From: Methylacidiphilales bacterium
Lineage (GTDB): Bacteria > Verrucomicrobiota > Verrucomicrobiia > Methylacidiphilales > UBA1321
Direction of reading: 5' to 3'
Assembly: GCA_021272315.1 (NCBI GenBank)
Contig: JAJSLI010000021.1
Location: forward strand, 1-64,000
Length of the DNA stretch: 64,000 bases
Positions 9,590 through 18,558 of this stretch are shown one piece after another. The translations under genes and the position numbers were made by a program. Positions within the stretch are counted from its first letter, which is position 1; each line of letters starts with the position of its first letter. The notes below the pieces were generated by a model. That model was given only the letters and a program-made list of their open reading frames with translations, ran no database searches and was not told the DNA's origin.

Positions 9590-10021
9590 ATGGCCACCAA
9601 AACCCGAAAACTTGAAACCAATGCATTTTCCGTTCTGGGCGATGCGCTTGAATCCGCAGCCGAGAGCTTTGAAGAGGTCACTGTAAATGCCCGGGATTCC
9701 GCGAAGAAGGCCGCGGCGACCACCCGCCGGGCTTTAAGCAAAGGCGTCCACAGGACCGGGTATGGAATTTCTTACGGCGTGATTTACGCCGCAGTTTTTT
9801 TGACTGAATTGTTTCCCGAGGAAAATCCCTGGCGCCGAGGCCTGGAGGAAGGCGCGCATGATGCCTTGGAGGAACGGAGCAGGATTCGCGAACAAAAGAC
9901 CAAGAAAAGCAAGACTTCCGCCAAATCCAAAACGGCCGCCAGGACCAAAAAACCCAAAGCGAGCAAAGCCGTGAAAGCGCGCGCCGATCAGTTTGACGCT
10001 GCGGTTGAAGCGACCGCTTGA
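9590..10021 (+). CDS. Small protein with one hydrophobic segment and a Lys/Ala-rich (histone-H1-like) C-terminal tail
   Basis: GYGISYGVIYAAVFLTELFPEENPWRRGLEEGAHDA followed by KTKKSKTSAKSKTAARTKKPKASKAVKARA. Confidence 0.65.
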   Translation: MATKTRKLETNAFSVLGDALESAAESFEEVTVNARDSAKKAAATTRRALSKGVHRTGYGISYGVIYAAVFLTELFPEENPWRRGLEEGAHDALEERSRIREQKTKKSKTSAKSKTAARTKKPKASKAVKARADQFDAAVEATA

Positions 10022-10076
10022 TGGTATACGGGCAGGATTTCGGTCATGACTGTCTGATCCTCTGTTTTGGGCCACC

Positions 10077-12680
10077 TTGAAAGAGAGGGTACGTTTTATG
10101 TCTTCACCCGAAACGGCCCTGGCCACCCTTGAGCCACCGCGTCAAAATGGGAGTTACAATGGCTCGTCTAAAGCGCGTCTGAAAGTTTTACGTCCCGTTG
10201 CCAAACGCAAGCGGCCTCGCCTGCGGGATGATCTGCAGGTGCTTTTCCCCGGGCCGGGCCGTCTTGAATTTCGAAGCGAGAGCAGATTTTCCACCTGGAA
10301 CAACAACCGTTGCCGCCAGTTTATCGAGTTAAGTCTTGGGATTCACGAAGTCCGCGAAGTTGAAATCGATTCGTTCAACCGGACAGCTGCGGTCGTTTAT
10401 CGTCATGGTGGAAATTCCTCACAAGTCGTCCGCAAGATCGCCCGAATATATCGAGGCGACCTTGCGCCCGATTCCCGCCCCACCCTTTCACCCGAACTGC
10501 TTCGCGCGCTGCCGAAGAGTCAGCCGACCTTGCGCGCCTTCCGCTACGGCGAGGTTATCAGCACCTGGGAGTTACGCATGCAGCTACCCGGCTGGATCCG
10601 GCTGCGCAACGCGCTGGTTCTGAACAAGCCCCACCTTGCCCGGTATCTTGAAAAGGAACTGGTCAGCCTGATGGGTATCAAGCACCACGAAATCCATGTG
10701 CGTGGCGGCAGTATTACGATCGAGTTTAATCCGCAGATCATCCACAAGCAGCAAATCGTCAGTCATCTTGACGCTGCCCTCTGTCGTGCTCCCAAGCGTC
10801 CGCTCAAGCAGGTGGGCGATCACCACTTCAAAATCGCCTCCGCATCACTGGCCCTCTCCGCCACGGCGACTTTTTTCAATCCCGCTCTGCTGCCCATCGG
10901 CGCGGTGCTGATGCTTTACACGGCCATTCCCAGTTTTCGCCGGGCCTATCATTCGATGCGTCACGAGCGCCGGCTGGGAATCGATTCACTCGACACGATC
11001 ATCTTCACCGCGTGCCTGTTTACCGGAGAAATTTTTGCCGGTGCCATGACGGCATGGTTCCTCAGTCTTGGCCGCAAACTGCTTAAGCAGACACGGGCGG
11101 AATCCGCCAAGGTCCTGCTGCAAATGTTCGGCAAACAACCCACCCTGGCCCGCGTGTTGAAGGATGGAAGGGAAATCGAAACGGACCTGGAAAAAATCAA
11201 GCGCGATAATCGCATCGTGATATACACCGGAGAAGTGGTGCCGGTCGACGGCGTCATTGTCGAGGGTGATGCGATTTTGGACCAACACGCGCTCACCGGG
11301 GAATCGGCCCCGGCGGAAAAGAGTGTGGGCGGCAAAGTCTTCGCCTCGACGGTGATGCTGGCTGGAAAAATCGTGGTGCGCGTCGAACGTGCGGGCAAGG
11401 ACACCGCTTCAAGCAAGATTAGCCGGATTTTGAACAAAACCGTCGCCCACAAACTGCGCGCGCAATCGCGGGGCGAAGAACTGGCCGACAAGGCGGTGCT
11501 GCCCGCCTTGGGATTATCCGCCTTGGCGGGAGGAACCGTTGGCGCCAGCGGAGCCTTGGCCGTCATCAATTCCGATTTGGGCACCGGCATCCGTATGGCG
11601 GCGCCGCTGGGCATGCTCACTTCGATCACGCTTTGCGCCCAGCAGGGCATTCTCGTGAAGGATGGCCGGGCATTGGAGTTGATGCGGAATGTAGACACCG
11701 TTCTTTTCGACAAGACGGGGACCCTGACCCGGGAAAAACCGGAGGTCGGGAAAATCCTTTGCTGCGGAGACTATCCGGAAGAGCAAATTTTGACTTTTGC
11801 CGCCGGAGCTGAACAAAAATTTACCCATCCCATCGCCCGCGCCATTCTCGATAAATTTGCCGCGTTGAAAAGACCCATGCCGCGCTTGGATGCCTCCAAA
11901 TACCATGTCGGTTACGGAATTACGGTGGAGATAGAGGGCTATACGGTGCGCGTGGGCAGCCGCCGCTTTATCGAAATGGAAAACCTCGCCATCCCGGACA
12001 GAGTCGAGTTGGAGATGAAGGAATTACACGCGACGGGACATTCCTTTGTTTGCGTGGCCATCGGGAATCAACTGGCCGGTGTCATCGAATTACAATCCTC
12101 GCACCGGCCCGAGGTGGAGGAAATCATCTCGGGTTTGCGCACCCGCGGCGTGAATCACATGGCCATTATTTCCGGCGATCATGAGAAACCGACGCGCCGT
12201 CTGGCGGAACACCTCAAGATGGATCGCTATTTCGCCGAAGTCCTGCCGCAGGACAAGGCGCGCTACGTGGAGCTTTTGCAGAAGGAAGGCCGCACCGTCT
12301 GCTTTGTCGGCGACGGGATCAACGATTCCATCGCGTTGAAAAAAGCGAACGTTTCCATCTCGCTCCGGGGCGCGTCCTCCATTGCCACCGATACCGCGCA
12401 AATCGTTTTCATGGAAGAAAGTCTGGCCAGGATTTGCGACTTGAAGGATTTCTCCCTGGCTCTTGAACATAACGTGCAGAGGAGTTGGAACCTCATTCTG
12501 ATGCCGAACGGTTTTTGCATCGCCGGCGTATTCCTTTTCGGTTTCAACATCTGGCATTCGGTTTTTTTCAACAACGCCTCCGCCATACTGGCATTGTTGA
12601 ACGGTTTGCTGCCTTTGCGCAAGGCGGCGAGACTGCACGAGGAACGACAAAAGAGCCGTCAGTTGTTGGTGGAAATTTAA
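10077..12680 (+). CDS. P1B-type (heavy-metal-like) P-type ATPase lacking the canonical CPx motif
   Basis: LTGES, LFDKTGTLT, VGDGINDS present; TM motif before the P-domain reads GIRMAAPLGMLTS in place of CPC/SPC; basic N-terminus. Start may be the ATG at 10098 (MSSPETALATLEPP). Confidence 0.9.
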   Translation: MKERVRFMSSPETALATLEPPRQNGSYNGSSKARLKVLRPVAKRKRPRLRDDLQVLFPGPGRLEFRSESRFSTWNNNRCRQFIELSLGIHEVREVEIDSFNRTAAVVYRHGGNSSQVVRKIARIYRGDLAPDSRPTLSPELLRALPKSQPTLRAFRYGEVISTWELRMQLPGWIRLRNALVLNKPHLARYLEKELVSLMGIKHHEIHVRGGSITIEFNPQIIHKQQIVSHLDAALCRAPKRPLKQVGDHHFKIASASLALSATATFFNPALLPIGAVLMLYTAIPSFRRAYHSMRHERRLGIDSLDTIIFTACLFTGEIFAGAMTAWFLSLGRKLLKQTRAESAKVLLQMFGKQPTLARVLKDGREIETDLEKIKRDNRIVIYTGEVVPVDGVIVEGDAILDQHALTGESAPAEKSVGGKVFASTVMLAGKIVVRVERAGKDTASSKISRILNKTVAHKLRAQSRGEELADKAVLPALGLSALAGGTVGASGALAVINSDLGTGIRMAAPLGMLTSITLCAQQGILVKDGRALELMRNVDTVLFDKTGTLTREKPEVGKILCCGDYPEEQILTFAAGAEQKFTHPIARAILDKFAALKRPMPRLDASKYHVGYGITVEIEGYTVRVGSRRFIEMENLAIPDRVELEMKELHATGHSFVCVAIGNQLAGVIELQSSHRPEVEEIISGLRTRGVNHMAIISGDHEKPTRRLAEHLKMDRYFAEVLPQDKARYVELLQKEGRTVCFVGDGINDSIALKKANVSISLRGASSIATDTAQIVFMEESLARICDLKDFSLALEHNVQRSWNLILMPNGFCIAGVFLFGFNIWHSVFFNNASAILALLNGLLPLRKAARLHEERQKSRQLLVEI

Positions 12681-12694
12681 CCGCGAAAAATACG

Positions 12695-13543
12695 ATGATC
12701 CAGATACTGTTGCCGGGAGAAAGTTCGCTGAGCAAGGTTGAACTTCAGGATACCAAGAATTTTCGCGACCAGTTGGGCAGGGCGCGCTGGGTCGATTTAT
12801 TCGACCCCGAACCACACGAGGAAAAATTCCTGGAAGAGGTGTTGAAGCTCGACATTCCCAGTCATGAGGAAATGACGGAAATTTCCGAATCGAGCCGCCT
12901 GTTCGTCGAGGGGGATGCTCTCTACTTGTCGTGCTGGTTGCTCTGCTATGAGACGGCCATTCCGCAAAACGCCTCGATCTCCTTTATCATCACGCCAAAG
13001 CACTTCATCAGCATCCGCTACTCGGACCACCACGCCTTCCGCATTTTTCGCAGCGCGCAGAAAGGCATCCAGCACCACCGCTTCCGCAGTTCGGATGGGG
13101 CGTTGTTGGAGGTGCTGGAGGCGGCGGTGGGGCACATCGCCAGCACCCTGCGCTTGATCGAACAGGACCTGAATAGTCTCTCGCTGGTCATCTTCGGGGA
13201 ACAAAAAAAGCAAAAAACCGGGGCTCCCAATATGGGGCTGAAACGCATCGTTCAGCGTCTCGGCAAACGTAACTCTCTTGTGGCCAATTTGAGGGAAAGT
13301 GCTGTCAGCCTATCCGCGTTGACGCCATTTTTGATCGAAAATGTCCGCGACTGGATGAACCCCGATCTCAAGCTTCGGTTTGAGATTTTGGTGAAAGACA
13401 TCGAGTCGTTGCGCGAGTACGATGGCCAATTGACGTCGGAGATCGGTTTTCTGCTCGACTCCACAGTTGGTCTCATCGGCTACGAGCAAAATCAGACCAT
13501 GAAGTTCCTAAGCGTGGCTGCCCTGCTGGTCGTTTTTGTCTAA
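12695..13543 (+). CDS. CorA-like transporter soluble domain, truncated before GMN motif
   Basis: CorA-family features (SFIITPKHFISIRYSDH, NLRESAVSLSALTPFLIENVRDWM..., IGYEQNQTMKFLSVAALLVVFV then TAA). ORF track opens at 12485, overlapping the ATPase; ATG 12695 preferred. Confidence 0.75.
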   Translation: MIQILLPGESSLSKVELQDTKNFRDQLGRARWVDLFDPEPHEEKFLEEVLKLDIPSHEEMTEISESSRLFVEGDALYLSCWLLCYETAIPQNASISFIITPKHFISIRYSDHHAFRIFRSAQKGIQHHRFRSSDGALLEVLEAAVGHIASTLRLIEQDLNSLSLVIFGEQKKQKTGAPNMGLKRIVQRLGKRNSLVANLRESAVSLSALTPFLIENVRDWMNPDLKLRFEILVKDIESLREYDGQLTSEIGFLLDSTVGLIGYEQNQTMKFLSVAALLVVFV

Positions 13544-13561
13544 ATTTAATCAAAAACACCG

Positions 13562-15679
13562 ATGGCCAAGCATACGACCCATCTGGCAATCATTCCAGCT
13601 CGTCACAACGGCGCCACTCGCCGCCCAACGCGCTCAACGACCCCCAATGGTGGTCTCCGGGACATTCATGCCAGAATGACCGGCGGCAACAGGACCCTTC
13701 ACTTGCAAGGCGATCTCCTGGTCGAAGCTTTGTCCCACACCACGCGGCGAGACTTGATCGACCGCTTTTTTGCGCTTCCCAGGTTGAGCTTCTTGCACCT
13801 GAATACCCGCAAGGGCAAGGCGCGCCTTCACTTCGAAGAAAAAACGACCAAGTCGGAAGTTCTCACTGCCCTGGCCGTTATCATGCGCAGCCGGGTCATT
13901 GAGCGTCTTCCTCTGGCCAATGATCACTTGCTTCTTGATGAAGAGCATCCTGACGCGATTGAAATCAGCCGTGTGGGCCGTGAATTGACGTTCTGGCGGA
14001 TTGAGATGCGCAACCCGGGACATTATCGATTGTGGCATCCGCTGCTTCACTCGGACATCGCCCGGCAGCAGGTTTTGCAAGAGTTTGCCACCCTGCCCGA
14101 TGTCGTCAGGAAAGCGCCCTCCTTCCTTCATCGGGCCGCCATCCATATCTGGGTCCGCCCGCACCGGATCGATCCCGCGCATTTGATCGACATACTCGAT
14201 CCCGTGTTGGCCGACTACATGGTGGGACCAACGGAGATCGCGCGCCAGCCCTTCAAGGAAGCCGTGATCAACGCCAATCTTGCGCTGTCACCCATCTCCG
14301 ATTTCCTCTTTCCACCGGTCGGGCTGGCCAATGCGGTCCTGGTCGGCGCCATCAATCGCAGCCACATCATGCCGGCTTTTCGCGACCTGCGCCACGGCCG
14401 CACCAACCTGCATCTGCTCTATCTCTCCATCGGTGGGCTGACCCTTCTCACTTTCAATTTCTTCGCGGCGGCGGTCATGTATTGGCTCCTCCTATTTTGG
14501 CCGCGCGAGGCCAAACGCCTGCGGCAGCAATACGAAACGGACTTTCTTTCCTCTTACCGCCGCCGACCCCTGCGTGTCTGGGTGGAACGCAAGGGATCGG
14601 TCATTGAAACCCGTGTGCGGGAACTCACGCCCGAAAGCGTTGTTGTGCTCAATCCCGGTGATCTGGTTCCGGGTGATGGCGTCGTATTGAGCGGCAGCGC
14701 CAAAATCGACGATCGCCGGATCACCGGTGCGATGGAATCCCAAACCAAGACGCAGGGAGAACCGGTTTACGCTTCAAGCCAGGTGCTGGAAGGAGAACTG
14801 CGCATTCAGGTCCGCTCGACGAACGAGGACTCGGCCGCGGCCCGCATTGCGGCCTGGTATGTCGAGAATCTGAAAATCAACCCCGAACACCAAAGCCTGC
14901 GGGCCAATGAGTATGCCGAGTCCGCGGTGCTCCCGGTTTTGCTGATCGGCCTGCTGGGTCTTTACCGTGGAGGTCTCTCCATGGCCAAGGCCGCAATTCG
15001 CCCGGACTATCTGACCGGACCGATGATCGCTGAGGACTTTGTCGACCTCGCGATGACGATTCGCGCCGCACGGGAAGGCATCCTGCTCGCCAACGCCTCG
15101 TCCCTCGCCGCGCTCGCCACCTGTGACTGCCTTATCCTTGACGACACCGTCCCTTGGAACACCCGCGGGCTGGAAAGCGGCGACTTCGCGGACCGCGTTC
15201 ATGACCACGGCGTTTCGGAAATAGCGTTTCTATCGGGAGAAAAGTCCAGCGCCGTTTCCAAATCGAATTTCGATGCCATCCGTCACGAGTTCACCACGGA
15301 GGCGAAACGGGCCTACATCGCCCAGCGGCAACATTTCGATCACATTGTGGCGTATGTGGGCGATTGCCAGGCGGAAGCGCCGGTGGCTGCCCAGGCTGAT
15401 CTTGCCATCTCCGTGCTGACGCCTCCCCATGTCACGCCGCACGGCACGCAAGCCGCGCTTTTGGGCGCCGATTTAATCAAGATTTTAGGCCTGTTGAATC
15501 TCGTCAAGGAATCTCGCGCCGAGTTTAAGACCGCTTTCGGCGTCAGCCTCGTGCCCAATGCCGCCTCGGTCATCGGCGCGCTCTATTTCCACACGCATGT
15601 GGAAACCTCGGTGATTCTCAGCAACCTCGGTACTCTGGCGAATTACCTGCGTTACCGTTCCATGATGCGTTTGGAATGA
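13562..15679 (+). CDS. Degenerate P-type ATPase-like protein (predicted pseudoenzyme)
   Basis: Collinear with the ATPase at 10077-12680, but TGES->ITGAMES, DKTGTLT->LDDTVPWNT, GDGIND->GDCQAEA; intact 705-aa frame. Confidence 0.82.
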   Translation: MAKHTTHLAIIPARHNGATRRPTRSTTPNGGLRDIHARMTGGNRTLHLQGDLLVEALSHTTRRDLIDRFFALPRLSFLHLNTRKGKARLHFEEKTTKSEVLTALAVIMRSRVIERLPLANDHLLLDEEHPDAIEISRVGRELTFWRIEMRNPGHYRLWHPLLHSDIARQQVLQEFATLPDVVRKAPSFLHRAAIHIWVRPHRIDPAHLIDILDPVLADYMVGPTEIARQPFKEAVINANLALSPISDFLFPPVGLANAVLVGAINRSHIMPAFRDLRHGRTNLHLLYLSIGGLTLLTFNFFAAAVMYWLLLFWPREAKRLRQQYETDFLSSYRRRPLRVWVERKGSVIETRVRELTPESVVVLNPGDLVPGDGVVLSGSAKIDDRRITGAMESQTKTQGEPVYASSQVLEGELRIQVRSTNEDSAAARIAAWYVENLKINPEHQSLRANEYAESAVLPVLLIGLLGLYRGGLSMAKAAIRPDYLTGPMIAEDFVDLAMTIRAAREGILLANASSLAALATCDCLILDDTVPWNTRGLESGDFADRVHDHGVSEIAFLSGEKSSAVSKSNFDAIRHEFTTEAKRAYIAQRQHFDHIVAYVGDCQAEAPVAAQADLAISVLTPPHVTPHGTQAALLGADLIKILGLLNLVKESRAEFKTAFGVSLVPNAASVIGALYFHTHVETSVILSNLGTLANYLRYRSMMRLE

Positions 15680-15726
15680 CGTGCTGGGGAAAAACAGATC
15701 GCGGATGATAAGCGCCGATAACCGAT

Positions 15727-16590
15727 CTAGAACCCAGCCCAGGCGAAGGCAACGACGACAGCCGCAAACGCTAGGCAGTAAAAACCGAAGTAATGCCATC
15801 TTCCCGTTTCCAGCCATCTGGAAAGAAGACGGAGCGCCAGAAGACCGGCAACAAAGCTGCAACCCATTCCGACCATTCCGGGAAAGAGGAGGGATGTCAG
15901 GTGAACGGGCTGGGCGGCGGTCGAGTTGGCTTTAAGCAACCGCTTAAGTTCAAGGATGATCACCGGGGGGGTGAGGATAACCGCCAGGGCAAAACTAAAT
16001 TCCTCGGCCCGGCGCTTATTGATCCCAAGCAACAGGGCGGTTGAAATCGTCGCGCCCGAACGGGAAAATCCCCGGAAGGGAAGACAGAGCGCTTGGACAA
16101 TTCCGATCCAGCCTGAAGCGGGCAAGGTTATCTCCTGATCGTCTCCCCCGTTTTTGGCGAACAGACCGGAAACAATAATCAAGAGACCCGCCGCAGCCAG
16201 CGCCCCGCCGACGAGCGGGAGATTGGAAAAAAGTTCTTCCACTTCAGCCTTCGCGCCTCCTCCCAGGATGACTTTCTCAATCACTACTTTTAGAACGAAC
16301 CCCAGAATGAACGTGATCACGGTTGCAACTGCCAGACTGGGCAGAATGGAAAGGAAACGGTTGAAGCTTGAAAAATAGCTCTCTTTCCATGCGCTCCAGA
16401 AATAAGCGATTACGGCAAACATGGTCCCGGTATGGAGCATCACGAGCAGGAAGGTCAGCTCGGGCCTCGAAGGGTCCAGCCCCATTAATTTTTCAGCCAA
16501 AATGACGTGGGCGGAACTGGAAACCGGCAGTAATTCCGCAGCGCCCTGTAAGAACGCAAGAATGATGATTTGAAACCAAGTAGGTGACAT
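15727..16590 (-). CDS. uppP: Undecaprenyl-diphosphatase
   Basis: QGAAELLPVSSSAHVILAEKLMG and LPFRGFSRSGATISTALLLG, BacA/UppP signatures. Confidence 0.92.
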   Translation of the reverse strand: MSPTWFQIIILAFLQGAAELLPVSSSAHVILAEKLMGLDPSRPELTFLLVMLHTGTMFAVIAYFWSAWKESYFSSFNRFLSILPSLAVATVITFILGFVLKVVIEKVILGGGAKAEVEELFSNLPLVGGALAAAGLLIIVSGLFAKNGGDDQEITLPASGWIGIVQALCLPFRGFSRSGATISTALLLGINKRRAEEFSFALAVILTPPVIILELKRLLKANSTAAQPVHLTSLLFPGMVGMGCSFVAGLLALRLLSRWLETGRWHYFGFYCLAFAAVVVAFAWAGF

Positions 16591-16752
16591 TGGGTTAAAG
16601 GATTTGGGTTCTGGTCAAAGGCAAGGTTGGTCGCGGAATGAGTCGGTCGGCACTATTCACAAATGCGGCGAGTATGCCGGTGTTCGGCCCAAAAGCAATC
16701 TGCCCGTCGTTGACTTCTCGGGGTAATGTCATAGGCTGATAATCAGGGATTT

Positions 16753-17709
16753 ATGGCTGCCGTTTACGAAAACAACGCTTGGGCGCAGGTGAAGGAGGGC
16801 TGGAGACAGCTTTACGGGTCCTTTGCGCGCCAAGGCGTCAGCGTGGAGAATCACGAATTCCGCGCGGCGGCGGCGGTTGATTGGGGCCGGAGTTTTCACC
16901 GCGACAGCGTCGAGCTTTGCCTCAACCTGCGCGGCAACGGTACCGTGCGCGACGGACGGACCGAAGCGCGATATGCGCCCCATACAGTCGGCTTTTACTG
17001 CAATACGAAGTCGGACCTGAAAGCGCAGCGAGCGGCTGGCGAGACCCATTCGTTTATCACCGTCGAGTTTTCCCGGGGTTACGTGGAATCGCAGGTCGAA
17101 TCAATGGAGGATGCGTTGCATCCGGCGCTGCGGCGCTGGCTTTCGGGCCGCGCGGGTTCGGCGGCCGACGTCGGCGTAATGTCGCCGGGGCAGGAAGTGA
17201 CATTTCAGGCACTGCGGCAGCCGCCCGTACCGGTAGCGGCCCGGAAACTCTGGTACCAGGGCAAGACACTGGAACTGCTCTCCCAGGTGCTTTTCGAGCC
17301 TGTGCCTCGGGAGGAATTTTTCTGCCAGCGACAAAAACGGGTGGCACGCGAACGGGTGGAGCGGACGACGGCGATCCTGCGCAGTCATCTGGCCGATCCC
17401 CCCGACATCGAGGCGCTGGGAGCGCAGGTCGGCTGCAGCCCGTTTTACCTGAGTCGGCTTTTCTCGAAAGACATGGGCATGACAATCCCGCAGTACGTAC
17501 GTCAGCTTCGAATGGAGCGGGCGGCTGAATTACTGCTGGCGGGGCGGCACAACGTCACCGAAACGGCGATGGAAGTCGGTTATTCGTCGCTGAGCCATTT
17601 CAGCAAGGCGTTCTGCACGACGATCGGCTGTTGTCCGGCCTTGTTCCCTTCGGCCAGGGCACTGGTGGAAAAATTCCAGGCGCGGAAAATGAATCCTACA
17701 GCCGGATAA
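16753..17709 (+). CDS. AraC-family transcriptional regulator
   Basis: C-terminal double HTH: VGCSPFYLSRLFSKDMGMTIPQYVRQLRMERAAELLLAGRHNVTETAMEVGYSSLSHFSKAFCTTIGCCP. Confidence 0.9.
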   Translation: MAAVYENNAWAQVKEGWRQLYGSFARQGVSVENHEFRAAAAVDWGRSFHRDSVELCLNLRGNGTVRDGRTEARYAPHTVGFYCNTKSDLKAQRAAGETHSFITVEFSRGYVESQVESMEDALHPALRRWLSGRAGSAADVGVMSPGQEVTFQALRQPPVPVAARKLWYQGKTLELLSQVLFEPVPREEFFCQRQKRVARERVERTTAILRSHLADPPDIEALGAQVGCSPFYLSRLFSKDMGMTIPQYVRQLRMERAAELLLAGRHNVTETAMEVGYSSLSHFSKAFCTTIGCCPALFPSARALVEKFQARKMNPTAG

Positions 17710-18154
17710 ATTCGCCGACCTTTGGTAGCGCTTTGAGCGCGGCGGCGTTGGCGGTATCGGGCAGTTCGGGCTTGTCCCGATCAACGTTAACGAGGCAGAG
17801 AAAACCGAGTGGCTCGCCGGTCGTGGCGCGGAATTGGTGCCAGGTCAGTGAGGGGATGTGGATGAGATCGTTGAGGCTGATCTCGTAGATGGCGTCGCCG
17901 ACGAGGCAGTGGCCGCGCCCGCGGATGACCATGACGGAGTGAATGTGGTCGTGGCGCTCGAGCGTGGAATGGCCGCCGGGTAGGATTTCAAAGTAGCGGA
18001 GTTGCGCGCCGAGCTTGGGGCCGCCCTCGAAGAGAACCTGACGTGAGATGGTCTTGAAGTGGGTGCCGTCCTCTTTGTAGTTGAGGACGGGCAGGCCGTC
18101 CCAGCGGAAATCGCCGGCGTGGCGGATGAGGGTGTTCATGATCGTGCCCGACAC
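17696..18154 (-). CDS. Cupin-domain protein
   Basis: RYFEILPGGHSTLERHDHIHSVMVIRGRGHCLVG...IPSLTWHQFRA. Confidence 0.88.
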   Translation of the reverse strand: MSGTIMNTLIRHAGDFRWDGLPVLNYKEDGTHFKTISRQVLFEGGPKLGAQLRYFEILPGGHSTLERHDHIHSVMVIRGRGHCLVGDAIYEISLNDLIHIPSLTWHQFRATTGEPLGFLCLVNVDRDKPELPDTANAAALKALPKVGEFIRL

Positions 18155-18158
18155 CCTA

Positions 18159-18539
18159 TCACCGTTTTCGGGTTAAAAAAAGCAAACCAAGCAAGCCGGG
18201 GATGAACGCCCCCAAAGCGTAGCCGATGGTATCAAGGACGACTTTCCCCTCTTCTTTCAGTCCGATCAGCGCAAAAAGCGCCGCAGCCAGAAACGCGATG
18301 GTCAGACAGTAGCGACGGCGATTATTCCAGACTCGGCAATGCCATCCCAAGGCGGCGCCGGCAAAACTGATCAGCACCACGGGGAAAAAAGGCCACCCGA
18401 ACAAGGCGAGGACGGGCGCGGCAAAAAATCCCATGGGTCCCATGACTGCAATCCCAAAAATTCCGGACGCAAGGAGAAATGCGCTTGCCGAAACGCCTGC
18501 AACTTCGACTGCAATTTCGGAAAAAACATCAAATTTCAT
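18159..18539 (-). CDS. Small multi-TM hypothetical membrane protein
   Basis: MKFDVFSEIAVEVAGVSASAFLLASGIFGIAVMGPMGFF...; the longer 429-aa ORF in the track overlaps glycerate kinase, so internal ATG at 18539 used. Confidence 0.65.
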   Translation of the reverse strand: MKFDVFSEIAVEVAGVSASAFLLASGIFGIAVMGPMGFFAAPVLALFGWPFFPVVLISFAGAALGWHCRVWNNRRRYCLTIAFLAAALFALIGLKEEGKVVLDTIGYALGAFIPGLLGLLFLTRKR

Positions 18540-18558
18540 TGTGAGTTGAGCAAAATAA

